Part shown: one piece after another, positions 14,719-23,239 of the stretch
Numbering within the stretch: position 1 is the first letter of the stretch
Layout: each line of letters opens with the position of its first letter
Assembly (NCBI GenBank): GCA_964398215.1
Contig: CAYNNP010000064.1
Coordinates: 1-26,945 of the forward strand
Source: CAYNNP01 sp964398215
GTDB lineage: Bacteria; Planctomycetota; Planctomycetia; Pirellulales; Pirellulaceae
DNA length: 26,945 bases
Direction: 5' to 3'
Made by a program: the position numbers and the translations under genes
Notes under the pieces: model-generated
Database searches by the model: none
Seen by the model: the letters and a program-made list of their open reading frames with translations, nothing else
What the model was told of the DNA's origin: nothing

Positions 14719-16632
14719 CTACAGCTTGGGAGGCTTCATCAGCTTTGTGTTGCTGGGCACAGTACGGTACTTGATGTCGTAGTTGGGCCGAACGTCGACT
14801 CCGAACCCGCGAGCAAGCTCCCAGTTTGCACGAGCCGCCCAGGGTGACCCTGGATGCTCGTTTTTGATTTCGGAAAACATGCTTCGTGCGCGGTCAATGT
14901 AGGGCTTGGCTTCCTCTGTTCGCACTTGTTTCATGGTGTGGATGCGCCAGCTCGCCAAAAAACGTTGACCTTTCTGCGCGGGGGCGGTCTTGGGCTTTGC
15001 AATGAATGCATCCAGCGCCACACCGTACTCGTAGATCCGCGCTTGGTACGCGACCAACTGAGCCAAGATCAAATCGTAGTTCGCTTGCCACCGAGGGTCG
15101 GCCTCTTGTTCACGCAGCTTTGCGGCGGCCAACAACGCCTGCTCGGCTTGGTCCATGTATGTCAGCTGCAGCTTTGCTTTGGATTGTTCACGTCGTGCTT
15201 GCTGTAGAAACTGCTGCGGGTTCAGCGAAAAATCCATCCGCATCTCGATCGCTTTCGCATTATTTTTTGCGTGTGGATTCAAATCTTGGATCACCTGCCA
15301 GATCAAGCCATGCAGCGGATACTTGCCTCGGTCAGCCAGGACAGCGCCGCGCGCTCGCAAGTCGGGACGATAGGGCCGCAGGGCTTCCATGTCATATCGC
15401 ACCTTTGTCGCGCGGACCAATTTCGTTTCGACGCTTGGCAACATAAAGAAGATGCCGTTGGTCTCGTACGCCAACCGAGCCTGTTCGAACGGGCCAAAGC
15501 CACTGCTGAACGCATCGCGGCGACGACGGAATCCGTTTGTTTGCAGCTGATCGGGAAATCCACTCTCAGGGCCTCGGTCAATTTGCAACCAATGCATACG
15601 ATTGGTCTGCGGATGCCGCCAGCGCATGTAAGCGTAGGGATACCCAAAAACGGCCTCGCGTCCCAGCACATAGACTTTGCAGTCGGCATTTTTTGCAACG
15701 TTGATCGCCTGCTCAAGAAACGCAACGTTGTTTTCGCGATCACCGCTCTCGTCGGATACCAAAATCAATGCGAACTGCCGACGCTTGGCAAGATCACGGT
15801 AGGTGTTGATCGTTCGGCCAACCGCAGAGCACATCATTTCGAATCCCGATTTATCCACAGGGACTTCGTTAATCGCAGCCTTGATTTTTTCCAGACTATT
15901 AGTCGGCTGGTGTCGTGTGTGATCAAAGAACCCTTGGCCAAAACTCGTCACTCCAGTCAACAACGCCTTGTTGCGAGTCCGATTCGACAACCCGAGCTGC
16001 GCGTAAACGGTGTCAATCCGCTCACGAATTTCTTGCTGGTCATCTTTCATGCTTTCGGATTGATCAAAACACCAGACAGCCAGCACTGGCCCCTCGTCCA
16101 ACATCCACAAAATCTCTTGCGCCAACCGATCAAGTGCGGTTTGATAACTGTCGACAATATCGCGAGCCTCTCCTTTCACTTCTCCGTCAGGAACCGCTTC
16201 GATCAAGGCCATCGATTCGGGCAGGCCCAACGTCGGCGCTTCGATTACCAGATCTGACGTTTCCACTTTGGCCAGCAGCGATTGGTCCAGAACGGGCGCG
16301 CTGGCGGTGGCAGCAGCTGCACTGATTGGCGCGGGAGCAGCCGAGAACATCGAGACGTTTTCTGGCGGCACGACCTCAATTGTTGGATCCAGTTCAATTT
16401 CAACGGGCGGATCTTCTTCAAGCGGCCTGGGTGGCAAAGACACGATGTCATATTTCTCGACCTCGCGGACTTCGTAGGAAACCAACGCCAGCACGAGAAT
16501 GATAACCGTGTGGACGATCATCGAGATCACCATTCCGGCAATGCCACTGGTGCGATTGCCCTGGTTCGCGCCGTCGCCATCATCGCTGATGAGTGAATGA
16601 TCCATTAAAGTAGAATTTTGTTGGTTATCCAT
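14719..16632 (-). CDS. Inner-membrane TonB-like/VWA-domain protein
   Basis: A 637-residue protein. ATG at 16632 has GGAGG 9 nt upstream. One N-terminal membrane helix (about 31-53) is followed by an acidic Pro-rich stretch (LPPRPLEEDPPVEIELDP, 66-83), like the periplasmic spacer of TonB. An Ala/Pro-rich linker comes next, then a von Willebrand factor A domain (about 183-400) with the MIDAS motif DQSES (Asp190, Ser192, Ser194), the T and D positions near 244 and 294 (LVSDESGD), and a metal-dependent ligand-binding fold. The last 170 residues are helical and rich in Ala/Gln, with no match I know. It probably sits in the inner membrane with its VWA domain outside the cytoplasm. It converges with fusA and diverges from menG. 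Function is unknown. Confidence 0.8.
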   Translation of the reverse strand: MDNQQNSTLMDHSLISDDGDGANQGNRTSGIAGMVISMIVHTVIILVLALVSYEVREVEKYDIVSLPPRPLEEDPPVEIELDPTIEVVPPENVSMFSAAPAPISAAAATASAPVLDQSLLAKVETSDLVIEAPTLGLPESMALIEAVPDGEVKGEARDIVDSYQTALDRLAQEILWMLDEGPVLAVWCFDQSESMKDDQQEIRERIDTVYAQLGLSNRTRNKALLTGVTSFGQGFFDHTRHQPTNSLEKIKAAINEVPVDKSGFEMMCSAVGRTINTYRDLAKRRQFALILVSDESGDRENNVAFLEQAINVAKNADCKVYVLGREAVFGYPYAYMRWRHPQTNRMHWLQIDRGPESGFPDQLQTNGFRRRRDAFSSGFGPFEQARLAYETNGIFFMLPSVETKLVRATKVRYDMEALRPYRPDLRARGAVLADRGKYPLHGLIWQVIQDLNPHAKNNAKAIEMRMDFSLNPQQFLQQARREQSKAKLQLTYMDQAEQALLAAAKLREQEADPRWQANYDLILAQLVAYQARIYEYGVALDAFIAKPKTAPAQKGQRFLASWRIHTMKQVRTEEAKPYIDRARSMFSEIKNEHPGSPWAARANWELARGFGVDVRPNYDIKYRTVPSNTKLMKPPKL

Positions 16633-16827
16633 CCGGAACCGCCTCCAGTTCTAGTTTACCAAGCGAAACGGCTGGTAGAGCAACGCAGAATATGAAACCA
16701 GCGGTTTTTGTTGACCTGAGCGGCCGATTTTCTGGGTTAAGTACCTAGGCAATCGTGCGGTCATTCCATTCAATAATGATCCATTCCGGCAAGATCGTGT
16801 TTTGCAGCGACACATAAAGAACATTCC

Positions 16828-17598
16828 ATGTCATCAGTCCAATCTCCCGCTCCTCCAAACACACCCAATTCGGTCGATAAAAGCGGCACGCGCGTAAAGG
16901 AAATGTTTCGTCAGATTGCTCCGCGTTACGACACGATGAATCATGTCTTGTCGGGCAATGTCGATCGATACTGGCGTTGGCGGGCCGTTCGGCGCCTCAA
17001 GATGAAATCAGCAGAACCAATTCTTGACACTTGTACCGGAACAGGTGATTTGGCGCTGGCTATCGCAAAGAAAGCACCAAAAGACGTTGAGGTTTTTGGT
17101 TCTGATTTTTGTTTCGCGATGCTGGAGATTGCAACTCGAAAGCGAACCAAGGATCCACGCACCACGGATGTCCATTTTCTGGAAGCCGATTCGCAGCACT
17201 TGCCTTTCGAGGACAACACGTTTCAATGCGTTACCGTCGCGTTTGGATTGCGAAACGTAGCCGATACGGATCGAGGGCTTCGTGAATTGACGCGGGTTTG
17301 TAAACCGGGTGGCCAAGTCATGGTGCTGGAATTCTCTCGCCCGCGAATTCCCGGCTTGAGACAAGCTTATGGGTTTTACTTCAGCAAAATCCTGCCGCGG
17401 ATCGGACAACTCTTTGCGCGGAATGACAAATCGGCCTACAAGTATTTGCCAGAGTCCGTGGGGCAGTTTCCTGACTACGAGGCACTGACCGAGAAAATGA
17501 CAGCAGCCGGTTTGCAGAATACCAAATACACCGCGATGACTTTTGGCGTGGCAACGATTTACGAAGGCTTCAAGCCTGCCGCATCGGGAGCAAGCTGA
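16828..17598 (+). CDS. menG: Demethylmenaquinone methyltransferase
   Basis: A 256-residue SAM-dependent methyltransferase of the UbiE/MenG family that catalyses the last step of menaquinone synthesis. Motifs: VKEMFRQIAPRYDTMNHVLS, the SAM-binding DTCTGTGDLAL (67-77), VFGSDFCFAML, LPFEDNTF, VAFGLRNVAD and CKPGGQVMVLEFSRP. Placement next to mqnP, mqnE and ubiX, and the presence of the futalosine pathway, favour the menaquinone role over ubiquinone. The ATG at 16828 lacks an SD. The stop TGA shares one base with the ubiX ATG (TGATG). It heads a four-gene unit menG-ubiX-mqnP-mqnE. It diverges from the VWA gene across about 195 bp in which I found no convincing promoter. Confidence 0.93.
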   Translation: MSSVQSPAPPNTPNSVDKSGTRVKEMFRQIAPRYDTMNHVLSGNVDRYWRWRAVRRLKMKSAEPILDTCTGTGDLALAIAKKAPKDVEVFGSDFCFAMLEIATRKRTKDPRTTDVHFLEADSQHLPFEDNTFQCVTVAFGLRNVADTDRGLRELTRVCKPGGQVMVLEFSRPRIPGLRQAYGFYFSKILPRIGQLFARNDKSAYKYLPESVGQFPDYEALTEKMTAAGLQNTKYTAMTFGVATIYEGFKPAASGAS

Positions 17599-18254
17599 TG
17601 CAAGATTCCGATGAGCCTTTTGTTGTCGCAATCACAGGTGCAAGCGGTGTTGTGTATGCGATCCGGTTGCTGCAAGCTCTTGGTGCTGGCAACCATTCAA
17701 TTCACTTGACGATCAGCCCCAGTGGTGCGGCTGTGATCAAGCAAGAAACAGGACTGGATCTGAACCTACACGATCCCGATCTCGCCAGTCTGATCGGTCA
17801 TTGTCCAACATGGAGTCATTGGCAGTCGCCCGAGCCCGATAAACTGCGAACGATGATCGAGAACCAAATTTCATATCATCGCTATGATGACTACATGACA
17901 CCGATCGCTAGCGGTTCCTTTCGAACGCGCGCGATGATCGTTTGTCCTTGCAGTGGCAGCACACTTAGCGGGATTGCTCGCGCGGCGGCTTCAAATTTAG
18001 TACAACGCGCCGCCGAAGTGCACTTAAAAGAACATCGAAAACTGGTGCTCGTTCCGCGCGAAACCCCCTTGAGCGTATTGCAACTGGAAAACATGCATCG
18101 ACTGGCCGCGGCCGGCGCCGTTCTGTTGCCCGCCATGCCGGGTTGGTACCATGGCGTTGAATCACTTGACGACCTTGTTGATTTTGTTGTCGCAAGAATC
18201 TTGGATCAATTGGACGTCGATAACTCGCTGATCAGCCGATGGGGTGAGTCTTGA
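17598..18254 (+). CDS. ubiX: Flavin prenyltransferase
   Basis: A 218-residue flavoprotein that prenylates FMN to make the cofactor of UbiD-type decarboxylases. Signatures: VVAITGASGVVYAIRLLQ at the N-terminus, ISPSGAAVI, PIASGSFRTRAMIVCPCSGSTLSGIA and LVLVPRETPLSVLQLENM. In this setting it should supply prenyl-FMN to the UbiD-like enzyme (MqnL) that decarboxylates the prenylated naphthoate; that partner is not in the window. The ATG at 17598 overlaps the menG stop by one base, and its own stop overlaps the mqnP TTG start (TTGA). This indicates strict translational coupling. Confidence 0.93.
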   Translation: MQDSDEPFVVAITGASGVVYAIRLLQALGAGNHSIHLTISPSGAAVIKQETGLDLNLHDPDLASLIGHCPTWSHWQSPEPDKLRTMIENQISYHRYDDYMTPIASGSFRTRAMIVCPCSGSTLSGIARAAASNLVQRAAEVHLKEHRKLVLVPRETPLSVLQLENMHRLAAAGAVLLPAMPGWYHGVESLDDLVDFVVARILDQLDVDNSLISRWGES

Positions 18255-19162
18255 GCAAGTTTTCTGATTGGATGGGATTGATTCGGTTCAGTCACACCGT
18301 ATTCGCATTGCCATTTGCAGCGTTGGCGACGGTGATGGCATTTGCGACTCCGTTGTCATCTGGTGAAAGCCCAACGTTTCGATTCCAAGATATCGTTGGG
18401 ATTTTGATGTGCATGGTGTTTGCTAGAAGTGCCGCGATGGCGTTCAATCGTTTGGTCGACCACAAGATCGACGCGGCGAATCCGCGCACGGAAAACAGGC
18501 ACTTGCCGCGAGGCGTGATGACGCGAACACAGGTTGTCTTGTTCACGGCGGGTTGTGGCATCGCATTCGTTGGATCAACCGCGTTGTTTTTGCCGAACTG
18601 GGTCCCGCTGGCAGCGTCCATTCCCGTGCTTGCCTTTTTATGTGGCTACAGTCTCGCCAAAAGATTCACATCAGCCGCACACCTGTGGCTGGGTGTCGCA
18701 CTGAGTCTGTCGCCAATCTGTGCTTGGGTTGCGATTCGCGGCGTTGAATCTGTCACAAACCCCAGTGATTTAATCGCACCACTATTGCTGGCCAGTGCGG
18801 TCGCCGCCTGGGTTACCGGATTCGATATCATCTACGCTTGCCAAGATGCCGACTATGATTCAACGGCAGGACTGCATAGCGTGCCGGCACGATTCGGACT
18901 CGTTGGGGCCTTTCGGATCGCGGCGGGCTGCCACGTGCTGATGCTAATCCTGCTTGCCCTGCTGCCCTTGGTGGCTGGTAAATCAGGATTTGGCTGGCCG
19001 TTTTGGGGCGTTTTGATTGCGGTTACAGTATTGGTCCTACGCCAACACACCATTGTACGTCCTGATGATTTGGATCGAGTCAATCAGGCCTTTTTCAATA
19101 CGAACGCTGCGATAAGCTTGACGCTCCTGATAGCAGGCGCAGCAGACTGTTTTTTGGTCTAA
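18251..19162 (+). CDS. mqnP: Membrane prenyltransferase of the futalosine pathway (UbiA family)
   Basis: A 303-residue integral membrane protein of the UbiA superfamily with seven to nine hydrophobic helices. It attaches a polyprenyl chain to 1,4-dihydroxy-6-naphthoate at the inner membrane. The first Mg-diphosphate motif is AFNRLVDHKIDAANPRTENR (Asn66, Asp70, Asp74). The second is ACQDADYDSTAGLHS, with the DxxxD spacing. The start is TTG at 18251, with GGGGTGA upstream and a 4-nt overlap with the ubiX stop. Flanking mqnE and menG make MqnP the natural assignment over 4-hydroxybenzoate prenyltransferase (UbiA). Confidence 0.9.
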   Translation: MSKFSDWMGLIRFSHTVFALPFAALATVMAFATPLSSGESPTFRFQDIVGILMCMVFARSAAMAFNRLVDHKIDAANPRTENRHLPRGVMTRTQVVLFTAGCGIAFVGSTALFLPNWVPLAASIPVLAFLCGYSLAKRFTSAAHLWLGVALSLSPICAWVAIRGVESVTNPSDLIAPLLLASAVAAWVTGFDIIYACQDADYDSTAGLHSVPARFGLVGAFRIAAGCHVLMLILLALLPLVAGKSGFGWPFWGVLIAVTVLVLRQHTIVRPDDLDRVNQAFFNTNAAISLTLLIAGAADCFLV

Positions 19163-19182
19163 CGCCAAACGCGAGAAACAAA

Positions 19183-20337
19183 ATGAATAGCAACGAACGA
19201 CAAGCTCGCTTTCGCGAAATCCGCGACAAGGTCGAAGCCGATGAACGGTTGACTTTGGATGATGGTATTTTTCTGTACGACCCCGAAGTGCCTCTGCAAG
19301 AAATCGGACAGCTCGCGAACTTGGTTCGCGAGCGAAAAAACGGCAACGTTGGCTACTTCAACATCAATACACATTTGAATCCTACGAATGTGTGTGTGTA
19401 CCGCTGTCGCTTTTGTGCCTTCCGCAGTGACTTGCGGGATCCGAAAGGCTACGTGATGAGCGACGAACAAATATTGGATCGCGGCCGCGAAGCCACCGAG
19501 AACGGTTGCACTGAAATGCACATTGTCGGTGGGCTTCACCACCAGAAACCCTACGAGTGGTATCGGCACATCATTTCGCTGTTGAAAGAAAACTACCCTC
19601 AAATCCACCTGAAGGGTTGGACGGCGGTTGAAATCAACTGGTTTGAGTTCCAAACAAAGAAATCCGTCCGCTGGGTCTTAGAGGACATGCAGAGCGCGGG
19701 GCTCGGCAGCATGCCCGGTGGCGGCGCAGAGATTTTCCATCAAGAAATCCGGGATCAGCTATGCGAACACAAAGCCAACACGCATGCATGGCTGGATATT
19801 CACAGAACGGCACACGATGTCGGCCTGCGAACAAACTGCACGATGCTATATGGACATCTGGAGAATGCTTTTCATCGCATTGATCATTTGATTCGGCTGC
19901 GCGAATTGCAAGACGAAACGGGTGGCTTTCAAGTCTTCATTCCGTTGGCGTTCCACCCCGAAAACACCAAGATGGACAACCTGAAGAAACCTTCTGCGCT
20001 GATGGATTTGCGCACCCTGGCGATCGGTCGCTTGATGTTGGATAACGTTCAACATATCAAGGCGTATTGGATCATGCTGGGTATCGAGACCGCTCAGACT
20101 GCGCTCGCGTACGGAGCTGACGACATCGATGGTACAGTGCGCCATGAAATCATCTATCATGATGCCGGTGCGACGACCCCTCAGTGCTTGACGGTCGATT
20201 CCATTAAACAATTGATCATCGAAGCGGGACGCGAGCCGATCGAGCGGGACACGGTCTACAATCGAGTGATTCGCGACGACAACGACTTTACTAAATGGAA
20301 GACCGGCGAATGCGTGGACCAGCTGGTCACGAATTGA
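19183..20337 (+). CDS. mqnE: Aminofutalosine synthase, radical SAM
   Basis: A 384-residue radical SAM enzyme that joins 3-[(1-carboxyvinyl)oxy]benzoate to the adenosyl radical of SAM to give aminodeoxyfutalosine. The 4Fe-4S motif CVYRCRFC (Cys71, Cys75, Cys78) follows HLNPTNV, the MqnE wording. EMHIVGGLHHQKPYEWY and SMPGGGAEIFHQEIR are also family hallmarks, and FIPLAFHPENT ends the core. The related cyclase MqnC shares the fold, but its cluster region and GG motif differ, so MqnE is preferred. It begins 20 bp after mqnP (weak GAGAAA upstream) and closes the menG-ubiX-mqnP-mqnE unit. Confidence 0.9.
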   Translation: MNSNERQARFREIRDKVEADERLTLDDGIFLYDPEVPLQEIGQLANLVRERKNGNVGYFNINTHLNPTNVCVYRCRFCAFRSDLRDPKGYVMSDEQILDRGREATENGCTEMHIVGGLHHQKPYEWYRHIISLLKENYPQIHLKGWTAVEINWFEFQTKKSVRWVLEDMQSAGLGSMPGGGAEIFHQEIRDQLCEHKANTHAWLDIHRTAHDVGLRTNCTMLYGHLENAFHRIDHLIRLRELQDETGGFQVFIPLAFHPENTKMDNLKKPSALMDLRTLAIGRLMLDNVQHIKAYWIMLGIETAQTALAYGADDIDGTVRHEIIYHDAGATTPQCLTVDSIKQLIIEAGREPIERDTVYNRVIRDDNDFTKWKTGECVDQLVTN

Positions 20338-20363
20338 TCAATGATCCAGCAGTTATCGGCTCG

Positions 20364-20406
20364 CGGCAAATCACTTTTTCAATCTGAGTTATTCGTAGAT
20401 TTGCCG
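20364..20406. repeat. Perfect 9-bp inverted repeat after mqnE
   Basis: CGGCAAATC (20364-20372) is matched by GATTTGCCG (20398-20406) across a 25-nt loop, 26 nt downstream of the mqnE stop. No T run follows, so it is not a standard intrinsic terminator. It may be a Rho-dependent end or a 3'-protecting stem. A small GGGCA/TGCCC stem (20432-20445) within a GGGCAGGAATGCCCAACCTAC stretch lies just after it. Confidence 0.45.
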
Positions 20407-20466
20407 ATTCAAAGCGTATTTCAGTTCAGCCGGGCAGGAATGCCCAACCTACTTGGAGCATGAACC

Positions 20467-21762
20467 GTGAAGTATTCTCGCCGCCAATTTGTTGCCTCCG
20501 CTGCTGGCGCTACATTTTCCGCCTCATGCTTGCAGCACTCTTTCGCGCAATCGACCGGCCAACTGGAAACATTTGTACCCACGCGAGCGATCACGTCCGG
20601 GCCAAAACATCATTGGTTCGGCTACTACGATAAACGAGAGTTCGATCCGACAAATCGTTTTGTGTTAGCAAACGAAGTTTCGTTTGAAGGTCGTTCGCCG
20701 CGTGGATCAGATAAAATCGGAGTTGGTTATGTGGATACCGCCAACGATGACAAATGGGTCTCGCTCGGTAGCAGCAACGCATGGAGTTGGCAGCAAGGTT
20801 GCATGTTGCAGTGGGTTGGCGACAAGGGCGATCGAGTGCTTTGGAATGATCGCGATGGAGATCGTTTCGTTTGCCGAATTCACTCCATCAAGTCGGGCGA
20901 AACACAAACGATTGAAATGCCGATCTACACGATTTCCTCGGATGGTCGATATGGACTGTCGGTTGACTTTCGTCGCATCGACAATCTTCGCCCAGGCTAC
21001 GGCTATGATGGATTGGCGGATCCAAACGTCGCCAAGCGTGCCCCAGAAGATTCTGGAATCTGGCGAGTTGACCTGGAAACAGGGCAATCAAAATTGATCG
21101 TATCGCTCGCCGATGTTGTCGCAACCGCATGGCCCGATGGCAGTTCTCATCAAGAAGCGTGGCACTATTTCAACCATCTGTTGATCAATCCAGCTGGGAA
21201 TCGATTCATTGTTTTGCATCGCTATCGCCCAAAATTTGATCCGAAAACACTGAAGTTCACTGGCGGATTCGTGACGCGAATGATCACCGCCAACATGGAC
21301 GGTAGTGATCGCTTTGTTCTCGACCCATCTGGCTTTACATCGCATTTCATTTGGAAGAATGACGATCAGGTCACGATGTGGACCAAGCCTAAGGGGCAAA
21401 AGAACGCTTTCTTTATCGCCAAAGACAAATCCAACGAGATCGTCCCGGTCGGGCACGACGCGATGCCAACCAACGGACACAATACGTACCTAGCGGCACC
21501 GTTTGATGATTGGATTTTGAACGACACCTATCCAGACCGAAATACATCACGCCAAACCGTGTATTTGTATCATGTGCCAAGCGGCCGACGGGTCGACCTG
21601 GGGCACTTTCCATCGCCCAAAGAATACCGTGGCGAATGGCGCTGTGACACGCACCCAAGATCCAGCGACGACGGAAAACTGGTTGCCGTCGACAGTCCGC
21701 ACGAGGGCGGTCGCCAAGTCTATTTGCTGGACATTCGCGAAGTCTTGGAAAAGTATTCGTGA
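20467..21762 (+). CDS. Tat-exported beta-propeller protein, oligogalacturonate-lyase-like
   Basis: A 431-residue protein. The start is GTG at 20467 with GGAG 8 nt upstream. A twin-arginine signal (SRRQFVASAAG) is followed by SASC at residues 18-21, a possible lipobox. The body looks like a WD/TolB-type beta-propeller: HHWFGYYDKREFDPT (48-62) near the front, repeated strand-turn units with SSDGRYGLSV, NMDGSDRF and HPRSSDDGKLVAVDSPHEGG near the end. These resemble oligogalacturonate lyase and related propellers that cut or bind uronic-acid oligosaccharides. I cannot verify catalytic residues, so the activity is tentative. Its stop overlaps the next gene start by 4 nt (GTGA). Confidence 0.65.
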   Translation: MKYSRRQFVASAAGATFSASCLQHSFAQSTGQLETFVPTRAITSGPKHHWFGYYDKREFDPTNRFVLANEVSFEGRSPRGSDKIGVGYVDTANDDKWVSLGSSNAWSWQQGCMLQWVGDKGDRVLWNDRDGDRFVCRIHSIKSGETQTIEMPIYTISSDGRYGLSVDFRRIDNLRPGYGYDGLADPNVAKRAPEDSGIWRVDLETGQSKLIVSLADVVATAWPDGSSHQEAWHYFNHLLINPAGNRFIVLHRYRPKFDPKTLKFTGGFVTRMITANMDGSDRFVLDPSGFTSHFIWKNDDQVTMWTKPKGQKNAFFIAKDKSNEIVPVGHDAMPTNGHNTYLAAPFDDWILNDTYPDRNTSRQTVYLYHVPSGRRVDLGHFPSPKEYRGEWRCDTHPRSSDDGKLVAVDSPHEGGRQVYLLDIREVLEKYS

Positions 21763-22766
21763 GCCAGAGTTGCCGTGAACTGAGTGCAACGATCGATTCA
21801 ACTTGGCGAAACGTCGTTCAACAACGCAATCGACGATTGGCTAAGTTTGCAGATTCGCCTCCCGGTCGCGAGCCCTACGAAAATCATCGGCCGATCAACG
21901 TGTCTTCACGTTTCGAAGGCCAAACGATCCTTGACGTGATGACTAAATCTCATCCGCACATCGGTATTGCCGAATGGCAGCAGATCTTTGCCGCCGGCAG
22001 AATTCGCAAGGGTAACGAACCGCTTGCCCCATCGACTCGGGTGCGTGGCGGACAGCAATACACTCACTGCTTTCCCTATACCACTGAACCAGATGTCAAC
22101 TGTGCGGTCAGTGTGATCTACGAAGACGATGAATTGGCAGCGATCGACAAACCCGCGCCGCTGCCTCTGCATCCCAGTGGTAGGTTCAATCGAAACACTT
22201 TGGTCCGTTTGCTGGAACAAGCCTATGGCACCACAAAACTGCGTCATGTTCATCGGCTGGACGCCAACACATCGGGCGTTTTGTTGTTCACGAAGTCTGC
22301 GGCAACAGCAACGCTTTTGATTGATCAAATCGAGCAAGTTGGTTTTGAAAAGACATACTTGGTGCGGTGCGTTGGCTGGCCATCAGAAGATGAATTCACA
22401 GTTGACGCTCCTATCAGTCGATTTCCTGGCCAAGCGGGCATTCGAGTTGTCGACGAACAAGGCAAACACGCCGTGACACATTTTCGTTGTTTGCAACGAG
22501 ACGAAAATGGAACCTCCCTCTTGAAGGCGTACCCAAAGACTGGGCGGACAAATCAAATACGAGTCCACCTTTGGTCCATCAATCATCCGGTCGTGGGTGA
22601 TCCACTGTATCTGGAAAATCGCGAAATCGGCGGCATTCAGACATTGACTGTCGATGCCCCGCCAATGTGTTTGCACGCGATGAAAATTGAATTCGACTAT
22701 CCACGTTCATGCGAACGTGTGTCGGTGCAGGCAAGCGTTCCCGTTTGGGCAGATCAAGCGGTTTAG
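21759..22766 (+). CDS. RluA-family RNA pseudouridine synthase
   Basis: A 335-residue protein that isomerises uridine to pseudouridine in rRNA or tRNA. The N-terminal part (about 50-105) resembles an S4-type RNA-binding domain (DVMTKSHPHIGIAEWQQIF, GRIRKGNE). The catalytic domain carries VIYEDDELAAIDKPAPLPLHPSG and the signature HVHRLDANTSGVLLF, with catalytic Asp168. KAYPKTGRTNQIRVHL and HPVVGDPLY complete the RluA pattern. It cannot be placed as RluA, RluC or RluD from motifs alone. The start GTG at 21759 overlaps the propeller-gene stop by 4 nt, although the two have no obvious functional link. It converges with ribH with a 2-bp gap between stops. Confidence 0.9.
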   Translation: MSQSCRELSATIDSTWRNVVQQRNRRLAKFADSPPGREPYENHRPINVSSRFEGQTILDVMTKSHPHIGIAEWQQIFAAGRIRKGNEPLAPSTRVRGGQQYTHCFPYTTEPDVNCAVSVIYEDDELAAIDKPAPLPLHPSGRFNRNTLVRLLEQAYGTTKLRHVHRLDANTSGVLLFTKSAATATLLIDQIEQVGFEKTYLVRCVGWPSEDEFTVDAPISRFPGQAGIRVVDEQGKHAVTHFRCLQRDENGTSLLKAYPKTGRTNQIRVHLWSINHPVVGDPLYLENREIGGIQTLTVDAPPMCLHAMKIEFDYPRSCERVSVQASVPVWADQAV

Positions 22767-22768
22767 AG

Positions 22769-23239
22769 CTACCAGCCTTTTTCGCTCAGTCGGAGTAGTT
22801 CCAGCACAGCATCTGCTGCCTCGTTGCCTTTGTTACCAACATTGCCGCCGCTACGCTGCAACGCTTGGTCGATGGTGTTGCAAGTCAACAAACCAAATCC
22901 AATTGGCCGATCCAAACGCAACCCTAGATCCATCAAGGAATTGCTAACTGCGCGATTGATATGCTCATCATGAGTAGTCTCGCCGCGGATCACGCATCCC
23001 AGTGCAATCGCTGCGATGAACGAATCATCTTGTAGAACACGATTGACCAAGACGGGTAATTCCCACGCACCTGGCACGCGAATTGTCACGATCGAATCGG
23101 CTGCATAACCAGCGCCGGTCAAGGTTTTGATCGAACCCTGGACCAATGCGTCGCAAATGCTGGCGTTATATCGACTGGCGACAATTGCGATCTTTCCTTT
23201 TGGCAACGATCCGTCGACGCCTGTAATTTCACTCGTCAT
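22769..23239 (-). CDS. ribH: 6,7-dimethyl-8-ribityllumazine synthase
   Basis: A 156-residue lumazine synthase, penultimate step of riboflavin synthesis, normally a 60-mer or pentamer in the cytoplasm. Conserved parts: IAIVASRYNASICDALVQG, VPGAWELPVLVNRVL, ALGCVIRGETTHDEHI (with the active-site His-containing THDEH), and GFGLLTCNTIDQALQRSG. The ATG at 23239 lies inside the end of rho, overlapping it by 11 nt, with AAAGG directly before it; translation is probably coupled to rho. No other rib gene is in the window. It converges with the pseudouridine synthase. Confidence 0.95.
   Translation of the reverse strand: MTSEITGVDGSLPKGKIAIVASRYNASICDALVQGSIKTLTGAGYAADSIVTIRVPGAWELPVLVNRVLQDDSFIAAIALGCVIRGETTHDEHINRAVSNSLMDLGLRLDRPIGFGLLTCNTIDQALQRSGGNVGNKGNEAADAVLELLRLSEKGW

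Noticed and set aside
15271..16257. A 328-codon plus-strand frame antisense to the VWA gene
   Set aside because: The minus-strand frame encodes clear VWA motifs, while this one has none.
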